In this document: positions 34,594-48,600 of the stretch, piece after piece | Numbering within the stretch: position 1 is the first letter of the stretch | Layout of the letters: each line of letters starts with the position of its first letter | NCBI GenBank assembly: GCA_013398295.1 | Contig: VZSF01011141.1 | Span: 190,157-254,156, forward strand | Reading direction: 5' to 3' | Length of the DNA: 64,000 bases | Source: Chionis minor | Taxonomy: Eukaryota > Chordata > Aves > Charadriiformes > Chionididae | Notes under the pieces: model-generated | Told to the model about the DNA's origin: nothing | The model's database searches: none | Seen by the model: the letters and a program-made list of their open reading frames with translations, nothing else | Made by a program: the position numbers and the translations under genes

Positions 34594-37500
34594 TTTTAGT
34601 TTTTATTAGATTCCTGCTGCATCTTTGGTGCAAAAGGTGAAGGTGTTCTTGGGGCATGAAGAAGTAAGACAGAACTGTTTTATTTTCACCTGCGACCTCA
34701 GCTAATGTTGGCTCAAAAGGTTAAAGTGAACATAAAACAAAGGCCTCAGTATAAGTTTTAGTCTGCGCTACTAGAAACCGAATCCATATATGCCTAGAGT
34801 ATAATGGGAGTTCAAAACATCCATTTGTGCCATGTGGGCCCTTTTTCCCCTACCATGTCACAAATACATTCACTAAATGAAAGGGCACACTTATGCTGCC
34901 AATTTTCACAGTTATGATTAAATCTTCACACAGCCTCCAGGGGAAATTCAAGACCCGTTTCTGAGGGGGTGAAGTAAACACTGTTCACCCCAGTGTGTTG
35001 CAAAGATAAGTGGTTAATGTGTTAAAGCAATGAGTTTGGGGCTTGGATTAATTCTGACCACCTTCTCCACAAACAGGTATCTATAACACAGTACACGCAC
35101 TGCCAATAAGCGCAGAGGTGCCTTTGATGAGGTCTGTGATGTTGTGGCGTTTTTTTAAGGGAAAAGTAAGAGGTGAGTAGGAATTCTTGACAACCAGCAT
35201 TTGAAGAGGGGATCAATTTTTATTCAGTAACGTTCTCTACTATGTCACATGCTATTTCATTTATTTCATCAGTTTGAGAAAAGCTATTTGGCTAAGTTCA
35301 TGCCTCTAACATAAATTCTAGCTATGACATCAGGAAAGATATTGGCTCATTGATTTTATATTCCTTAGGCTGCTCAGGTTTTCGTTTGGAAAATATGTTT
35401 TCTGCTGTTGAAAGAAATGAAATGCCTAAGTTTCAGTTCCTAACTGTCTGATTCTTGTTTTGGCATAAACAATACTAAGAAAAAGAGTATGCACTGGCCA
35501 AGCCATGTGACTTCCTTAAGTTGAAATAAGTTCCTTGTGTGAATCCCTATCTACTAACACAAATGGTATGAATCTTTTGACTAGCAGTGAGCCAAAATGT
35601 ATTCCTGACGTTTTTAGATGATTATTGCTATAAATAGATTAAATGTGACCTTTTTCATGTTTTAATTATCAGGATATCGAGACAGCAGTTTTTGAATCTG
35701 CTTTGTGTCCGGATGCCTGGAAGAGACTGAATCCTGCTAAAACTTCATGGCCCCATGCACGCAGAAAGCAAAGGGCCAGGATTCCAGCCCCGGGGTTCGG
35801 TTTGTGTAGCAGCTTGTCCCACACGCAGCTGCACTGACACCAGCAGTAAGGGTTGCAAAACATCATCCAAGTGAGATTTCTGGATGTTTTATGGGCATTA
35901 ATCAATTTGACCGTCCCGTGCCTTTCATTGTTTTCCATTTTCAATAGGTACTATTGCACTCATTTCACTCTGCAAATCTGTGTGCTGGGAATTCTGTTTC
36001 TATTTGAAGTCTTTCCAAAAAGTTGCCAAAACCTTAAACTTCTCCCATGCCACAGCTGGGTACAGTGACTTCATAGCAATCCAGCCTGTTTCCAGACTGA
36101 GGGTGTAATGATGTAACACTTTGCTAGAGGGTAGTCTCTCTTTCCCCAGTACCTCTGGTATTCATTCAAGATGACAGGGAGACACAGACCATCCTCAAAC
36201 CCATTTTATTCTCACTTATTGGAGCAGACTTCTCAGGATTTGCACAGATGCTCTGTGAATATAATTATATTAAGAATAGTTGAGGTCCAAACTACTGGGA
36301 GAACCAAAAGCATACTTTTGGCCCTTGCTGAAGACTACTGAGTACTTTTCAGGCCACCTTTACACCAGATGCTGCAGATCCTCCAGCTTGGCTACAAGAG
36401 AACTGTTACATTACCTAGAGCAGTAGAACTCTGTATAATCACACTAGGTGAAGTCCCGGTAAAATATGCCTTAACCACGATGCCATGATCTATTTATCTG
36501 AGCTTTAAAAGGTGGGGCTGTACAGCTTGCAATTCTGGAACTAGTACAGTCAGCACTAGGGTATCTCTGTATTGACTGCACAGGGAGGATAGCTCCTTAA
36601 CTTTTTTCTTTTGTTAAATATAAATCAAATTATAAACAGTAAAGGGATACTGAGACACTTGTATAAGTGAGAAATTCAATAGATTCAATAGCAGAGCCAG
36701 ATGAGCCACCGAGTCCTGCTTGGTCCAGCCTATCACAAGTATATGCTTAAGACTCAGAAGCAGCAAAGTCTGCCTTGCAGGTTGTTTTGGTACCTGCTGT
36801 AGGAGTTGCAAGGTAATGATTTACTAGTGTAACTCTGCTATTCATTTGTGGTCTCTAAAAGGGCATTTCCTGGCGTCTGCCCCTTGGGTGGCACACCCTT
36901 ACGTGATGTTATGTGTGTCTTGTTATATGAGAGCTTTTTGGTAAGCTCAGCTCAAAAGTCAGACAAAAAGTATCACCCTTTTTGAAAAATCTACCTGTAT
37001 CTTGGTCTAGAGATTTTCTACTATTCTTGGGGGCAATTGCAAGGATGAGATTGGCAGCAGAGATTTGACTGAGGTCCCAGCCACATGTAAAGGTTTCTGG
37101 CTGTTCTTTCCAATAGTTCATAAACTCTTCCCTCCTTCTGTCACATATACTTACCCTCATTTACATTTGTCTACAGCGCAGGCCAGTATACCAATGCAAG
37201 TAATTTCAAATTAAGACTCCCAGTCTTTTCTGGCTCTATAGTGTAAGTTCCAATGCAAAATGTACAGAACACCCACGTAACCCATGGCTTTTAGATCTCA
37301 AAGTAAATGTTTTCACATAATCATGGATTGCATCCAAGCAAATGTCTGTAAGATGACATTTCTGGAAGCTTTTGCATCTTTACATTATATTTAGTTTACA
37401 CAATATACTGTACAACTGGAAAAAATGGCCATATGAGCCAGACCAACATTTGACCTCTTGTAGAGTGCCTTTGAGAACAGGCTATTTCTTTACCCTCCTC

Positions 37501-38146
37501 TACGCTAACACCTTTTACATCAGACAATTTCCAAATCAGGAATTTCTTTGAAGTTTCTGGTCTTTCTTCCATAGTTTACTTTTCAAAACATCACAAGGCC
37601 AGTGGAATTCTTGTATTCATGGGCTGGGGGCCCCCATGCAACCCAGCCTGGATCTGAGTTTCTCTCTCTTCTTTACATCCACCTTATTTTCTTCTCTTTG
37701 TAAGGCAGTCCTGTTCTGGTCTGAGTCACCGGGAGTCCCCAGTGTTTCTGGATGGAGTCGAGGTTTGGAGCTCCTGGCCCTACCATCACGCAGCCTTTGT
37801 CCCCAAGGTACCATCCACCGTGTTTCTCAACAGAGCTCAGCACGGCCATCACACTGGAGCACCTTCAGTGTAAAGGGAGAGGGGATGCTTGTCCCTGTAA
37901 AGGCCCCCCGTTCTACATGAAATTGATCCAAAAACATTTAGGGTAAGGGAACCAACACATTTCTACTGGAAATGTATCAAAGGGCAAAATCCAGCGCCTT
38001 TTATCATCTGGCTTTCTAATACTATACATGCTGTTTCCAGGGCTTCTGTCAAAATAGGCAGCGAGCTGTGCTCTTTGTGGGAACTGCTGCGAGGAGGGCA
38101 TGACAGGGGAAAATAATTTCCTTTTGAGTGCTTTCGAGTATCCTGT
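34594..38146. other. unique non-coding sequence
   Basis: No frame above about 95 codons, and no recognised repeat. A GC-richer patch lies at about 37610-37910, with short frames on both strands. Confidence 0.5.
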
Positions 38147-38147
38147 G

Positions 38148-38222
38148 GAGCCTGATCCAAAGCCCACTGCAGGCATTGGCAGTCCTGCCAGAGGGACTTT
38201 AATGTTCTTTGGATCAGGCTTC
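38148..38222. mobile_element. 75-bp foldback (MITE-like) repeat
   Basis: Perfect 13-bp inverted arms GCCTGATCCAAAG (38150-38162) and CTTTGGATCAGGC (38207-38219) flank a 44-bp core. The core has its own small hairpin, TGGCAG/CTGCCA. The arms match the short palindromic element I recall from turtle, crocodilian and bird genomes ('cctgatccaaagcccattgaagtcaatgg' plus its inverse). The core has diverged from that consensus while the arms have not. Clear target-site duplications are not visible. It is most likely an old non-autonomous DNA-transposon relic, and an RNA hairpin is the alternative reading. Confidence 0.72.
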
Positions 38223-41200
38223 AGCCTATTCACACATCAGCAAAATGATTTTTTTCCTGTCACTAGTTTTACAGAAACTGCTGCAGTGCTATCTGGGAAC
38301 AAGGAGAGGGAATGTCTCCATTTCCTGAGCATAGGTAAAGGGGTGTTTTTTGGTCATTTGTTTTAAGATGCTGTGAAATCCAAAGATGCGAGAAGAGCCA
38401 GTTCTCTTTCTTCTCAGATATCTGAAAGCACAGCTTATCTTTAGTTTTTAACTTTTATCTTTTGTTTTTAATTTTTCTTATATTTCCCAAATATATTTAG
38501 TGAGAAGAATCAGAGAGATTCTCTGTCATTTTCACCATTTTTTTTTTTAATATTAATTTTTTGTCTGTGCAATGCTCCCTAGCTTGCAGAAGACAAGATG
38601 TCTTTCTGATGGGAACTGTGACTTCTTTTGGTAAAAGGAAGAAAAGCAAAGGAGAAGTAGAAAAGATGGATGAGACAGCAAGTAGCAGATATGTGAAGGT
38701 GATTGACAAGTAAAGAAGTTAGCTTTCTAAGAAATAAATTGACTATAGTGCTTCTCAGAGTAAGATGGTGAGTGCCGAATGCAAAATATGGGCTTTTTTA
38801 CTTGGTTTCTACATCAGATTGTCATGCACGTAACATTCCTTTGTTCATGCCTGCAAACTGATACTTCTTGAAATGAATGTTAATCTCCAGTGTTGGTCCT
38901 TATTTTGTCCTCTGTCTGCTCACTGCCAGACTCAGCTACTCCTTACAGAGTGGCTCGTGGGACAAGATCCCAGGAAGCAAGGTGTCAGTTGTCCGCATCC
39001 TCACCTGAGACACATGGGCACAGAGTCCCTAGGGCCAGCTGATCCAGATGCATCATCCTGAGCGTATGCTCAAGTGTTTCGTGCCTCAGTTTTGAGCTCA
39101 GGACAGGGGTGGCTCAGTGAAGATCTGCGCTTTGCACAATGCAGAAGCATAGTCCAGATGCCAGCAGCATCCAGGCCTAACCTGGTCTAATGCCACAGCA
39201 CAGGTGTAGAAATCTGTGACCTGCTTGTGCAGTTAAGTAAATTGGTACCGATGGAGTGAGCAATACTGAAATACACCCCTCTGTCTCCAGCAGGACAAGC
39301 CAGGCAAAGGGAACATTTGTGCTGCTTCTTTACATGCCCCAGCTGTGCAGATAGAGAAGCTCCAGGAATGTCCAAGAGAAAGAAGATTGGTGCTGTCAAG
39401 TGGGTTCTTCGACATCCCATGAGAGACAAGGTCAGGCATCAGCCATCTCCTCAGGAACAGCCTAATACAATTTCTTTTCTCTACCTAATCAATGATTTCC
39501 ATGAAACCTGAACGATTATTTTTTTGTGTGTCTGTAAGGCTGCTGCTGCTCTGTCAATTTTTGTTAAAACTGATCAAGGGGTTCAACAGCTCAGGGCCTG
39601 GGTAGAGACGCGCTTACATGCATACGTACACACACAGAGAAAAGCAATCTGCGACATGATGTTGTAAACCTTTTCTTCTTAGAATGACTGGCAAAAAATG
39701 GACTTTGCTGCCTGCAGCTAGAGATTCAGCATTGCTCACAGCCAGTAAGTTCACTGTAGCAAGGAGACTAGAGAAAAACAGTAATTGTGCTGTATTTCCT
39801 CTCCAGTAAACATACAAATTAAAAGCTTGTTAGAAATTTTTCAAAAAGCAAAACCAGCTAGTCTTTCAAAGAGAACACCACTAAGATACAATGTTAGCGA
39901 CACTGGTCTTAGGCAAGACAGGGCTTTTAAGAAGATGGAGTATTTATAAACTGCCCTATAAACTGATAAGGCTGTATGATTTTATGCACCGTAATTGCTC
40001 GTTGCTACATCCCAGGGACCAGAGAGGGGAATGTGAAGCTTCCCATCAAGCTATTTGTCAGTGTAAGTGAACGTTTAACAGGAAAATAAAATAGTTAACA
40101 ACCTTTAAAATAGCCTTAAAAACCTTCAAGTAATGGGTGCCTTAAAAAGCTTCAGGACTGGGCTCTTTATGGGAAACTCAGAATTTTAAAAAATGTTTGG
40201 AGCAAAGTCAAAATGTTATGAGCAGTGTTCTGCAGTAATGACACATATCAGTAGTCTTTGTAACCAGAAGAACAATGTGATAAATTTTAATCGCAAGGGA
40301 CCGGGCTTTGTGGGAAGTGCCTAATACACAGACATCCTTTATAGGTTTCCAGTTATGACCTATGTCTAAAAGACATTTTAATGATAACTAAGGAAAGTAG
40401 ATGGATTGTCTTCCCAGAGTGTTGAAGGTCCTGTTTGTTGTCATCCGCAGCTTCTATAAAGACCAGAGATTTTCAAAGGTACTCTTCTGTCCTGCTATCA
40501 GCATGCAATACCGCAAGGATGGGACTATCTAAGATAAAACATGCCAGAGACATGTACTCCTCAGGATTTCCTGTGGGAGTCTGACCAAAAGAAGGCAATA
40601 TTAATAAATATAAATTCTGGAACATTATTATCACCAGAACCGTGTCATGTAGTTTACCCTTGAATTCTTATAACCCCTCTCGTTTTCTCAGACAGTTCAA
40701 GCATTTAACTGCAACTAGTCAGAGTGTTAGACCTCCCCACTGGGACAATTGTTTTCAATTACATTAAAGGCTCAAAGACTTTGATAGACATGCCAAACCA
40801 AGGAGTTTAGCTTGCTGAATGTTTTAACTCTTTGAACTAATGTGGGATCTGGGAGTCCCCCTACTCTCGGACCTTGAAAATACTTAAAAAATAGATGCAA
40901 TCTGGAAGCAGATCAGTGCCAAAAATATGTAATAGTCCTTCCTTTGAGGATGCTGTTGCCTGTTTTTATTTTCACTTTCTTGGAAGCGGTATATAGAGGG
41001 AGCATAACACACACATCGTTTTTCTTGAGGGGGATGAGTTACCCCAGGGAATGAAGTCCCAGTCAACCACAAACTTTGTTAAACATCTGAAGTGAATTCA
41101 CCTATTTTTTGGATCTTCAGAGCTACCTTTTGTTTCTGTTCTCCTCATCAGGGGCATTTCTTCGCAAAGAAGAAAATACCAGTGCTTGGTCATTGGCTTA

Positions 41201-42446
41201 CTGCTCCTAGAAGGAGAAAGAAACAAGGAGCAAGAGAAAAATCCTTAAAATATACTGATCTTGTGGGATTTTCTGGCTAAAGCGTGGTACACTATGCAGC
41301 ATAGTGCATAATACCATTCTGCTTACAGGAACCTCCAGGACACCTTCTCTTCAAGGTTTATTCTTCAGAAATTGCTGTAATTCGTTCAGATTACACAACT
41401 GTTTGGGCACTCCCTGCCTTTACAGACTAACACTCAAGTTTGTCTAAATAGACAGTTGTTTCAGAAACTCAGGCAAACATTAGTTCTGTAACAGTCCTGC
41501 CGTATACTGAGTTTTTATTAACATATGGGCAGTGGTGGTCCTGCGATCTTGAGCGCTTCGGGATGGTTTCCACTGACTCCTGCTATCTCCACTTCCTTTT
41601 TAAGGCGGACAAATTACAAAAGGCAAAAAACAAAAGGTAGTTCACATCAAGTCATGCTAACTCAGTGTAACAGTAGCTTCTAGACAGGAAACATGGTTTA
41701 AAAGACAGCTGTGAGTGGGTGGCTCACACTCTAATATTGTATCTCAGCTTTGTGGAGAGTATCTTTCTTCATAATTTACTAGGAAGGAGCTGATTAAATC
41801 TCTGCACAAGTACATTTGCAACAGACTTTGTCCTACTCATTCCAAATGGAAAACTAGACCCTGCCTTTCAGGCAATGTGATATTTTTGCTGTTCAAATCA
41901 GAGCGTGCTATTCTTTTTGATGAAAAGAGCAGCGGAAAGCAACTAAAAGCTTAGCTCTAAATAAATATAATACACATAAATGCTTTCAGAAAGGAGCTTT
42001 CATGATTTTTGCTTTCACAAAGATCCTATGAACTGTATAAAACATAAACAATACTTCATAATGAAACACTGTTATTTCAAAGTTGACATCACATCTGACT
42101 CAAAGTGTGACTTTTTGATTGGGATTAAATTCAGTTTATTTGAAGGTTTTAGTATAACTCCTTAGTTATCTAGAACACAAGATAAACATAACAAACATAA
42201 CATTTATCTTACAACTAAAAATGCTGATAAGTGTAATTTAGATAGTTAAGAAATATCTTTATTTCTTAAATTCTTTGTATTATACATTTGAGACCATTTT
42301 GTGTATAGAAAGGTCACTGTTATACATGTTAAGATGATCAGCTCTCCTTTGCTGTTTATATGGGGTTTTGTACAGAGAGGGAAAATAATGTTAAAAAAAA
42401 AAAGTCACTGCCACTTACCTAAAAATCAGCAAGTCAGGACCCAGAC
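38223..42446. other. unique non-coding sequence
   Basis: Short motif-free frames only. The block 38880-39230 is slightly GC-richer. No known repeat is recognised with confidence. Confidence 0.5.
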
Positions 42447-42466
42447 CATTCTGCGATTCTATGACC
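42432..42466 (+). mobile_element. possible tiny CR1 3'-end remnant
   Basis: CATTCTGCGATTCTATGAC resembles the ATTCTATGATTCTATGA tail of avian CR1 elements and is preceded by AGGACCCAGAC in place of 'cccttccaaccc'. It is only about 35 bp long, so coincidence is quite possible. Confidence 0.3.
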
Positions 42467-43407
42467 TATACACAAGAAACACATTTTTGCATTGACTAGC
42501 TTTCAGAATAATTTGAGAACATTCATCTTAGGTTGCTGAGAACAGTGCCAGCGTCTTGTGAAAATAATACCTGGCTTCAGGTACCCTGATGGTTAAAATC
42601 GTGCAAATCCCTGAACAGCATTCTTTGGTTAGAGCTCAGTCCAGTCAGTAGCTCTGACTATCTACCTTATTAGAGTCCTGCTTATATTCATACCTGGATT
42701 TACTCTGCAAGTTAGAAATGTTGTGGTGGGCAGAAATGGCCTTTCATGTTAAGGAAATGAATGAATCTCTACAGAATAAGGAGCAAAAACTAACACCTCC
42801 AGGCCCAAGACTGTATTTCTGGATTTGTCCAATGTTTCTTAAACTGTGCCATGGAATCCTACCATTGTCAAAATTACATGACACTGCACCCAAAAATGAA
42901 TCGCTCTCAGGTGCAGTGTGATGTGGGGGTAAGGATTTCCAAATTGCATAACTACCTAAGACTTCCCTTAAGTATCTGGGTGCAGTTTTAATACTCATAT
43001 CCCAGGAATCCTCACATCTCACCTCATCAAAGTACTCAATTGTTATGTTAATCAAATACAGTTTTCTAATGTGTTTGCTATAGTATCAGTTACTAAATTA
43101 CTAATAAAATCTTTACAATAAAATGAGACCAATATGAGAAGAGGTCAATGCTTTATATCAATATGTGAAATATTTACTTCCCTGTTAGTTTGGGCAGACT
43201 GCAAGTACAATTAAAAGTTGTCAAATTCACAGTTGCCTCAAACTGCCTTTCAAATGGTTCTTCCCAGGAAGGAACCTAACTGGACCTAAGTTTCCTAGTG
43301 AAGCCTCAGAAGAGAAGTTCCAAAATCCATTGTCCAAGTATAGTCTAATGACTGGTTATGATTACTTTCTACTCATTAAATCTGTAATACAGGCAAAGAA
43401 GGGCAGA

Positions 43408-43437
43408 AGTAAGTCAGTCAGTAAGTGAGTAAGTAGC
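43408..43437. repeat. AGTA/AGTC/AGTG tetranucleotide repeat, imperfect
   Basis: About seven units of AGTN occur in succession (AGTAAGTCAGTCAGTAAGTG and on). Degenerate microsatellite. Confidence 0.75.
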
Positions 43438-45090
43438 ACCTTGAGGCTAACTGAATTCATCAATGCCAAGCAGCCAAATCTGTGATTAAGTTCCCATGGT
43501 TTTGAAGGCATCGCCAGTCTGTGAGCAAACACTGTCTAGGTTGGCACAGAGTTCTTATGCTTGCGGTTTGGATCTAAGGCGGTTTTTATTTATGCCCAAA
43601 TATACTGGTTATTTTTTTCTTCCTGTAAATACTAAAACCTGAGATAAAATAGCCTATGCTTTCAGGGTATTGAAGAAAACATAATACAGATAAGACTACC
43701 TATAGCAGCCTACAGGCCTTTACCCCTATCCTCTTTGCTGTACGTACTGAAGTATAGAACCAGACAATGAGGGGTTAATTAGTAGTAGCGCAGATGCAGC
43801 TGGGCCATGTTAGACTACAAGGACCAGCTGATGGGCATAAAAGAGGATTAGAGAAAAGAAAAGGAAATAGATGAAACTGGATTGAGTGGTGGTAGGGAGA
43901 GTCCGGATTTTCATTTGGAGGGACTCTTGTTTAGGTTTTTGTAGGAACTTGAGATAATAGAGGGAGTTTGGATGTGTTTATTGGCTGTACTCTGTGCTAG
44001 ATTTTTTTGTTGGTTTTAAATTCCAGAAATCTATAAGAGCTAGGGTTGTGAAGGTGCATTGCCAAAGGTATACTTAGGTATGTAAGTATGAAGACAAATC
44101 TTTATAGGTAGGGTTTTCTGGGCCATAGGTGGAAGTGGTAGTGGGGTAGTCAAATACAGAAGGATTGTAGTAGTATGGGGCTGATATATCCTTCACCAGA
44201 AAAATGGTGGGGAAAGCAAATGTAAGATATTAAGGGTAGGTTTCTAGAGCTGTGCTTGGAGGAAGTTCTGGCTCTTATTCTCTCTTCTGTGTGCTCTCTT
44301 ACACCATAGAGAACCTTGCAGGGTTTTTAATGGCATGTAGGTAACCATCTACCTCTTCAGATGCCTCTCTACCCCTGAACATTTAGGGGGACAACTTAGT
44401 GAGCATTTGAATTAAAGAATACCTGGGTTACCTTTTCCTTGGGAGGGAAGAAGCCTGCTGGGAATACTTAGCTACACATTTTTGTTTGTTTAGTTTTGGT
44501 TTGGTTGGGAGGGAGATATGGGGAGAAAGTTAATATTTGCATAAATAAATATCCTGTCAGGATTCTGCTCATCCAAAGTGTAGCTATACTCATTCTTCCA
44601 AGTATTAACTGGATTGATGACACCTAGAGCTTTTGAGGCATATCAGTACTGCAGTGTAATGGGGATGCTCTTCACCTCATTTGATCCAGGTTAGTTCAGG
44701 CCCTGCTAGCTGCCTACAAGGGGACTAGTCAGAGCTTCTGGGTATGTGTTTCTTCTCAGGTGGGCTTTGCAGCTCATGCCAAGCTTTATGCTATCACATG
44801 TATTTTTTGGCTCAGCATCTCTATGTTAGGCTGAGGGTAGCAGAGTGCACTACCTTACCTGAGTGGCAAGTTTCTCTTAAACTGAATCTCAGTTTGTGGA
44901 TCTAACTAGACTTGGTGGCTGGAGGGAGCTAGACTTGCTGCCCACCTGGACGTGGTACAGTGGTGGTACTGGGCTATGGTGTTCTTGCCCATCCTGCTAT
45001 CCCTCAGCTTTAAAGTAATGCATTTTTTTCAAAGGCAGCCCTGTACCAGAGTTACCAGTCAGTAAGATTTGCAGGTGGTTCAAAATCCTT

Positions 45091-45111
45091 AAAAAAAAAA
45101 AAACCAAAAAA
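45091..45111. repeat. A-rich run
   Basis: Thirteen A, then CC and six A. Simple sequence. Confidence 0.8.
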
Positions 45112-45254
45112 CCCAACTCCAGATTGTGTCCAGCTTTTGCTCTTGCCTTTTGTCCTTCATCACAGAGAGACAGAGCGCACTCTCTATTCTCACTGAGGTC
45201 AATCTTGCCTTCAGAGCAGGATTAATAATACCTTACATCTCCCAGAGTCTCTGA

Positions 45255-45641
45255 CTATGCCTGTGCAAGTAGCTTATAAGTGTGCAAAAATACCCCTTGG
45301 CAATGGGGCCAAAAGGGAGCACTGGGATGTCTCAACTCCCTCACCCCCCACGCAAGGTAGCTGGGAGTTTTCTCTGACATCCTGACTTCCAGGTAATGCC
45401 CAGGGTGAGAGGAAAGGGATAACTGCAGCTGGATCAGGCCCCTGCAAATGTCCAGGAGCAGCTCGACCAACAGCTTGGCTGACTGGACCTGCATCTGCAG
45501 GAATGGTCCTTGGCATTGATCTACTAATATAGATGTGGCCACATAGTTGAGGGCACAGACTGCAAAGTCCTCATGCACTTTGTCGGTGTAGCTCTGGCAT
45601 TCCTTACCCTTGCACAGGTGTGCAACTTGGGTCAAGCACAT
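45255..45641 (-). CDS. unrecognised 128-codon open frame, doubtful
   Basis: The frame begins MCLTQVAHLCKGKECQSYTD and is leucine- and glutamine-rich in the middle (residues about 45-75: QMQVQSAKLLVELLLDICRG region, potentially helical). I recognise no domain. It lies in a locally GC-richer patch (45290-45640), which lowers stop frequency, and an overlapping minus frame (45274-45516) is also open. No splice sites, polyadenylation signal or promoter were tied to it. It could be a remnant of a domesticated or decayed transposon protein, but chance is as likely. Confidence 0.12.
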   Translation of the reverse strand: MCLTQVAHLCKGKECQSYTDKVHEDFAVCALNYVATSILVDQCQGPFLQMQVQSAKLLVELLLDICRGLIQLQLSLSSHPGHYLEVRMSEKTPSYLAWGVRELRHPSAPFWPHCQGVFLHTYKLLAQA

Positions 45642-48600
45642 TCCGTATAAATGAGGCTGACTTGCTTAGTCTCTGCCTCGCAGCAGAAGCAATGCTTGCC
45701 ATTACATTATGCTTTTTAATTCTGGATTTATGGATGTTCTCTTTGGCAAGGTCACTGAGATTGAAGGGACTGAGACAGACCAAACGTCCGCAAGCAGCTA
45801 CCTACTTGTGGCATGCGAACATGAGCAGTTAGAGCTGACTGATGTCCTGTACTCATGTGCATTGGCTTATTACACAGTTTGTGAGAGTAATGAGCCTGTG
45901 CTTTAAGTCCATCTGGAGTTTATATCCAAATTCCCTCTTCTTCTGATAACTCAGTATTTATTACAGTCCTAATAGACCTCCTGTTCTGTGGCTTCTTCCT
46001 GAAAGATCAGGAGACTATGTAATGGTGCTGGTGGGGGGATGTTCTCTTCTACCTCTGTTACTCTTAGCCCATTTTTAGCTCAGTCTTTGGGACTGCACTT
46101 ACCGTTTTCCCACAGGACAGCATGTAATTGCTCCTTGACTGACCTTCTGCCTTGTCCCAACAACTTTGCCCCTGAGGTCATTTCACCAATTCATTATTCT
46201 CGGCGGAGAAGAAAAAAGACCTAAGCTTCTCTCCCTGTTATTGCAGAGTTGATTAAAAGAGAATGATTTAGAGTTACTTACCACCACCTTTTAAATATCA
46301 GGTAGCAAATTGTTCCCTGAAAATAATGGCTCGAGAACCCCTCCACCAGTCTGTGCTTAGAAACTCTATCTTTCATATCCAGAAATAGATTAAACTTAAT
46401 TTTTTTGACAGACACCTAAATATCATGCTGGATCGTCAGCATTTTAGTCTTCCTCATTGCACTATTTGCTTTAAAATCAACAGGATAGTACAGCCAATTA
46501 AAATCTGTGCTTTTGTAGGAAAAATAACAATGTTTTGTGAGACAACACATTTTTAAAGGTTCAGAAAACATGCTAGTCAATCACACAGGCTACTGATGCT
46601 TATAATACTCTGCTGAAATCAGGTGAGGCTGGACCATGCTCTAAAAATGTTTATTAACAAGCCATAAAGGAAAAAATTAAATAGTTCCAGGTATAGAAAT
46701 CATTTCCATGTGAGCGCTTCTCCACAGGGCCAGAGTGACCTACCTTCCCTTCTCACACACCCCCCTCCTGTAGACAGGTTTGAGGGGAACTACACTGGCT
46801 TGGTACTGCAGTAGACTGTTAAGCCTTCATAAGGCACTTGTAAAATAACCATGGAACATGAAGTATGGCCAGAACAAACCACCTGCAATGTTAATTTATT
46901 TAATGTGCAGTCTGCTTTGTCCAGCGCTAGCGTTCATTTGCCTGGTGGGATGGCATCACTTCTTTTCTTTGAGGGGATTTTTTTCTAACTGTGCCCATTT
47001 GCACAGCTTTCCTTTTACAAATACATCACTCATCGGAAGTTTCAAGGCAGTATTTGTAAAAGGTCTTCAAAATAATGATGAATGACTAAAATGAGCATTA
47101 AAAAATAAATAAATTCAGTAACTATTCATCAAGATTACAAACTAGAAGTGTATTTCCTCCAGCTAATATGTGGAACACTTCACCCTGGCATAGATAAATC
47201 ATGAATCAGCGAAGGGGTTAGCTAGGGCTTCCAGTTTCTGTTTAGGTCAGCTTGCTAAAGGCTGGCTTTCTGAAGAATTAAGGATGCAGGAGTTATTTCT
47301 TTTTAAAGTGATAATGATTGACTCTGGGGATGAATATAGTAGCAGAAAAAGTATATTTTTTCTTGTATCCCAGTGAAACAGGATCCGAAACTGTTCTTGC
47401 AAAGTATTCTCTCTCTTTTGGTGAAAAAAAAAAAGAGAGGAAGGAAGATTTCTCTAAAGTGCAGGGCTATGATCTGTAAGAAAAAGCCCTTCCTGTGAGC
47501 AAGTGAAGGGGGTGGAGATTTACGTGAAAATAAACAATAAAGTAGGGTCTTGTGTTGGACGTACTGACAGGGCTGCGGGCACTGGCTTTAAATTGTTTCA
47601 TCCCGGGTATCCAGTGTCTCCCAGAAGGAGGTGCAGTAGGAGGAAGTGTGAGGTTAAGAATTCAGTGAGATTGGACAGATAGTCAAAAGGCTTGGGTAGA
47701 CGGTCTGAATTTCATTACGAGAGCGTATCCTGGGGGTCACCACAAACATCCTATAAACACCAGTGAACTTTTCTGCAGTCCAGAGCTGCAGGAGCGAGCA
47801 TGGTGAGTCATGAGACGTCTCCTCCTCTGCGCTCATGCACCGAGGGGGAGAAAGAGGGAGATAATGATGGTGGTCTCTGAAGTGGTTAGAAACGTAGTTT
47901 CCTAATCTCTTTTTAAGTGTCTTCAAACCGACTAGCAAATATGATCTAACTTTCCAAATGTTGTGAGCATTCCTTAAATCACGCCTCCTTTAAGTCACGT
48001 TCATGAATATCTTCAAGCTGAATAATGAAAGCACCTCAAATTTCTACCCATTTCTTAGTAACCTAGCACAAATGCACATTTATGCACATGTACACCCTTT
48101 TAATGATTAGGAGTGAGGGAAAACACAGAAATACAGTGAAACAGAAAACCTGGAGTTAAAGAATGGTCATAGGTTGATGGTGTAAAAATCAAAGTGAAAT
48201 GATTTTGCATTTCAGTAAATGCTTTGATTACCATGTCTGATCCTGTTCAGAAGGATTTGCAGAGTGACTCACTGAAAAAGGAATTAAGTGCCTCAAGATC
48301 TTACAGCGAGGTTACTCTGTACTGTAAGCAGAGGTCATCTTGAGTAACAGTTTATGTGCAAAACCTGGATCAAGCATATCTGATGCCTTTGATTCTGAAC
48401 ACCTGCCTCCACTTCCTTTCAAAGAGTCTTGGGTGTTTCAACTTCCTCTTGCCATTGTTTGTAACGTTTTTCATTTGCATAAGTGTGTTACAAGTTTCCC
48501 TTAGTGCTGTAGTCGCATAGGAAATATCAATGGAAGAAATGTACACTAAAAAATGAAATGACTGTTCTGTAGTCTGTGTTGCATATAAGCTTCAAATCAC

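Larger units (their letters stand above)
42467..45254. other. non-coding sequence; small AGTA-type repeat; unclassified moderately GC-rich stretch
   Basis: A short AGTA/AGTC repeat lies at 43408-43437. From about 43740 to 45000 the + strand is rich in G and TGG words and differs in texture from its neighbours. It might be an old unclassified insertion such as an LTR relic, but I can find neither terminal repeats nor coding traces. Confidence 0.35.

Noticed and set aside
37900..37945. ATTGATCCAAAAAC word as a foldback arm
   Set aside because: Arm match too short and no complementary arm within 150 bases.
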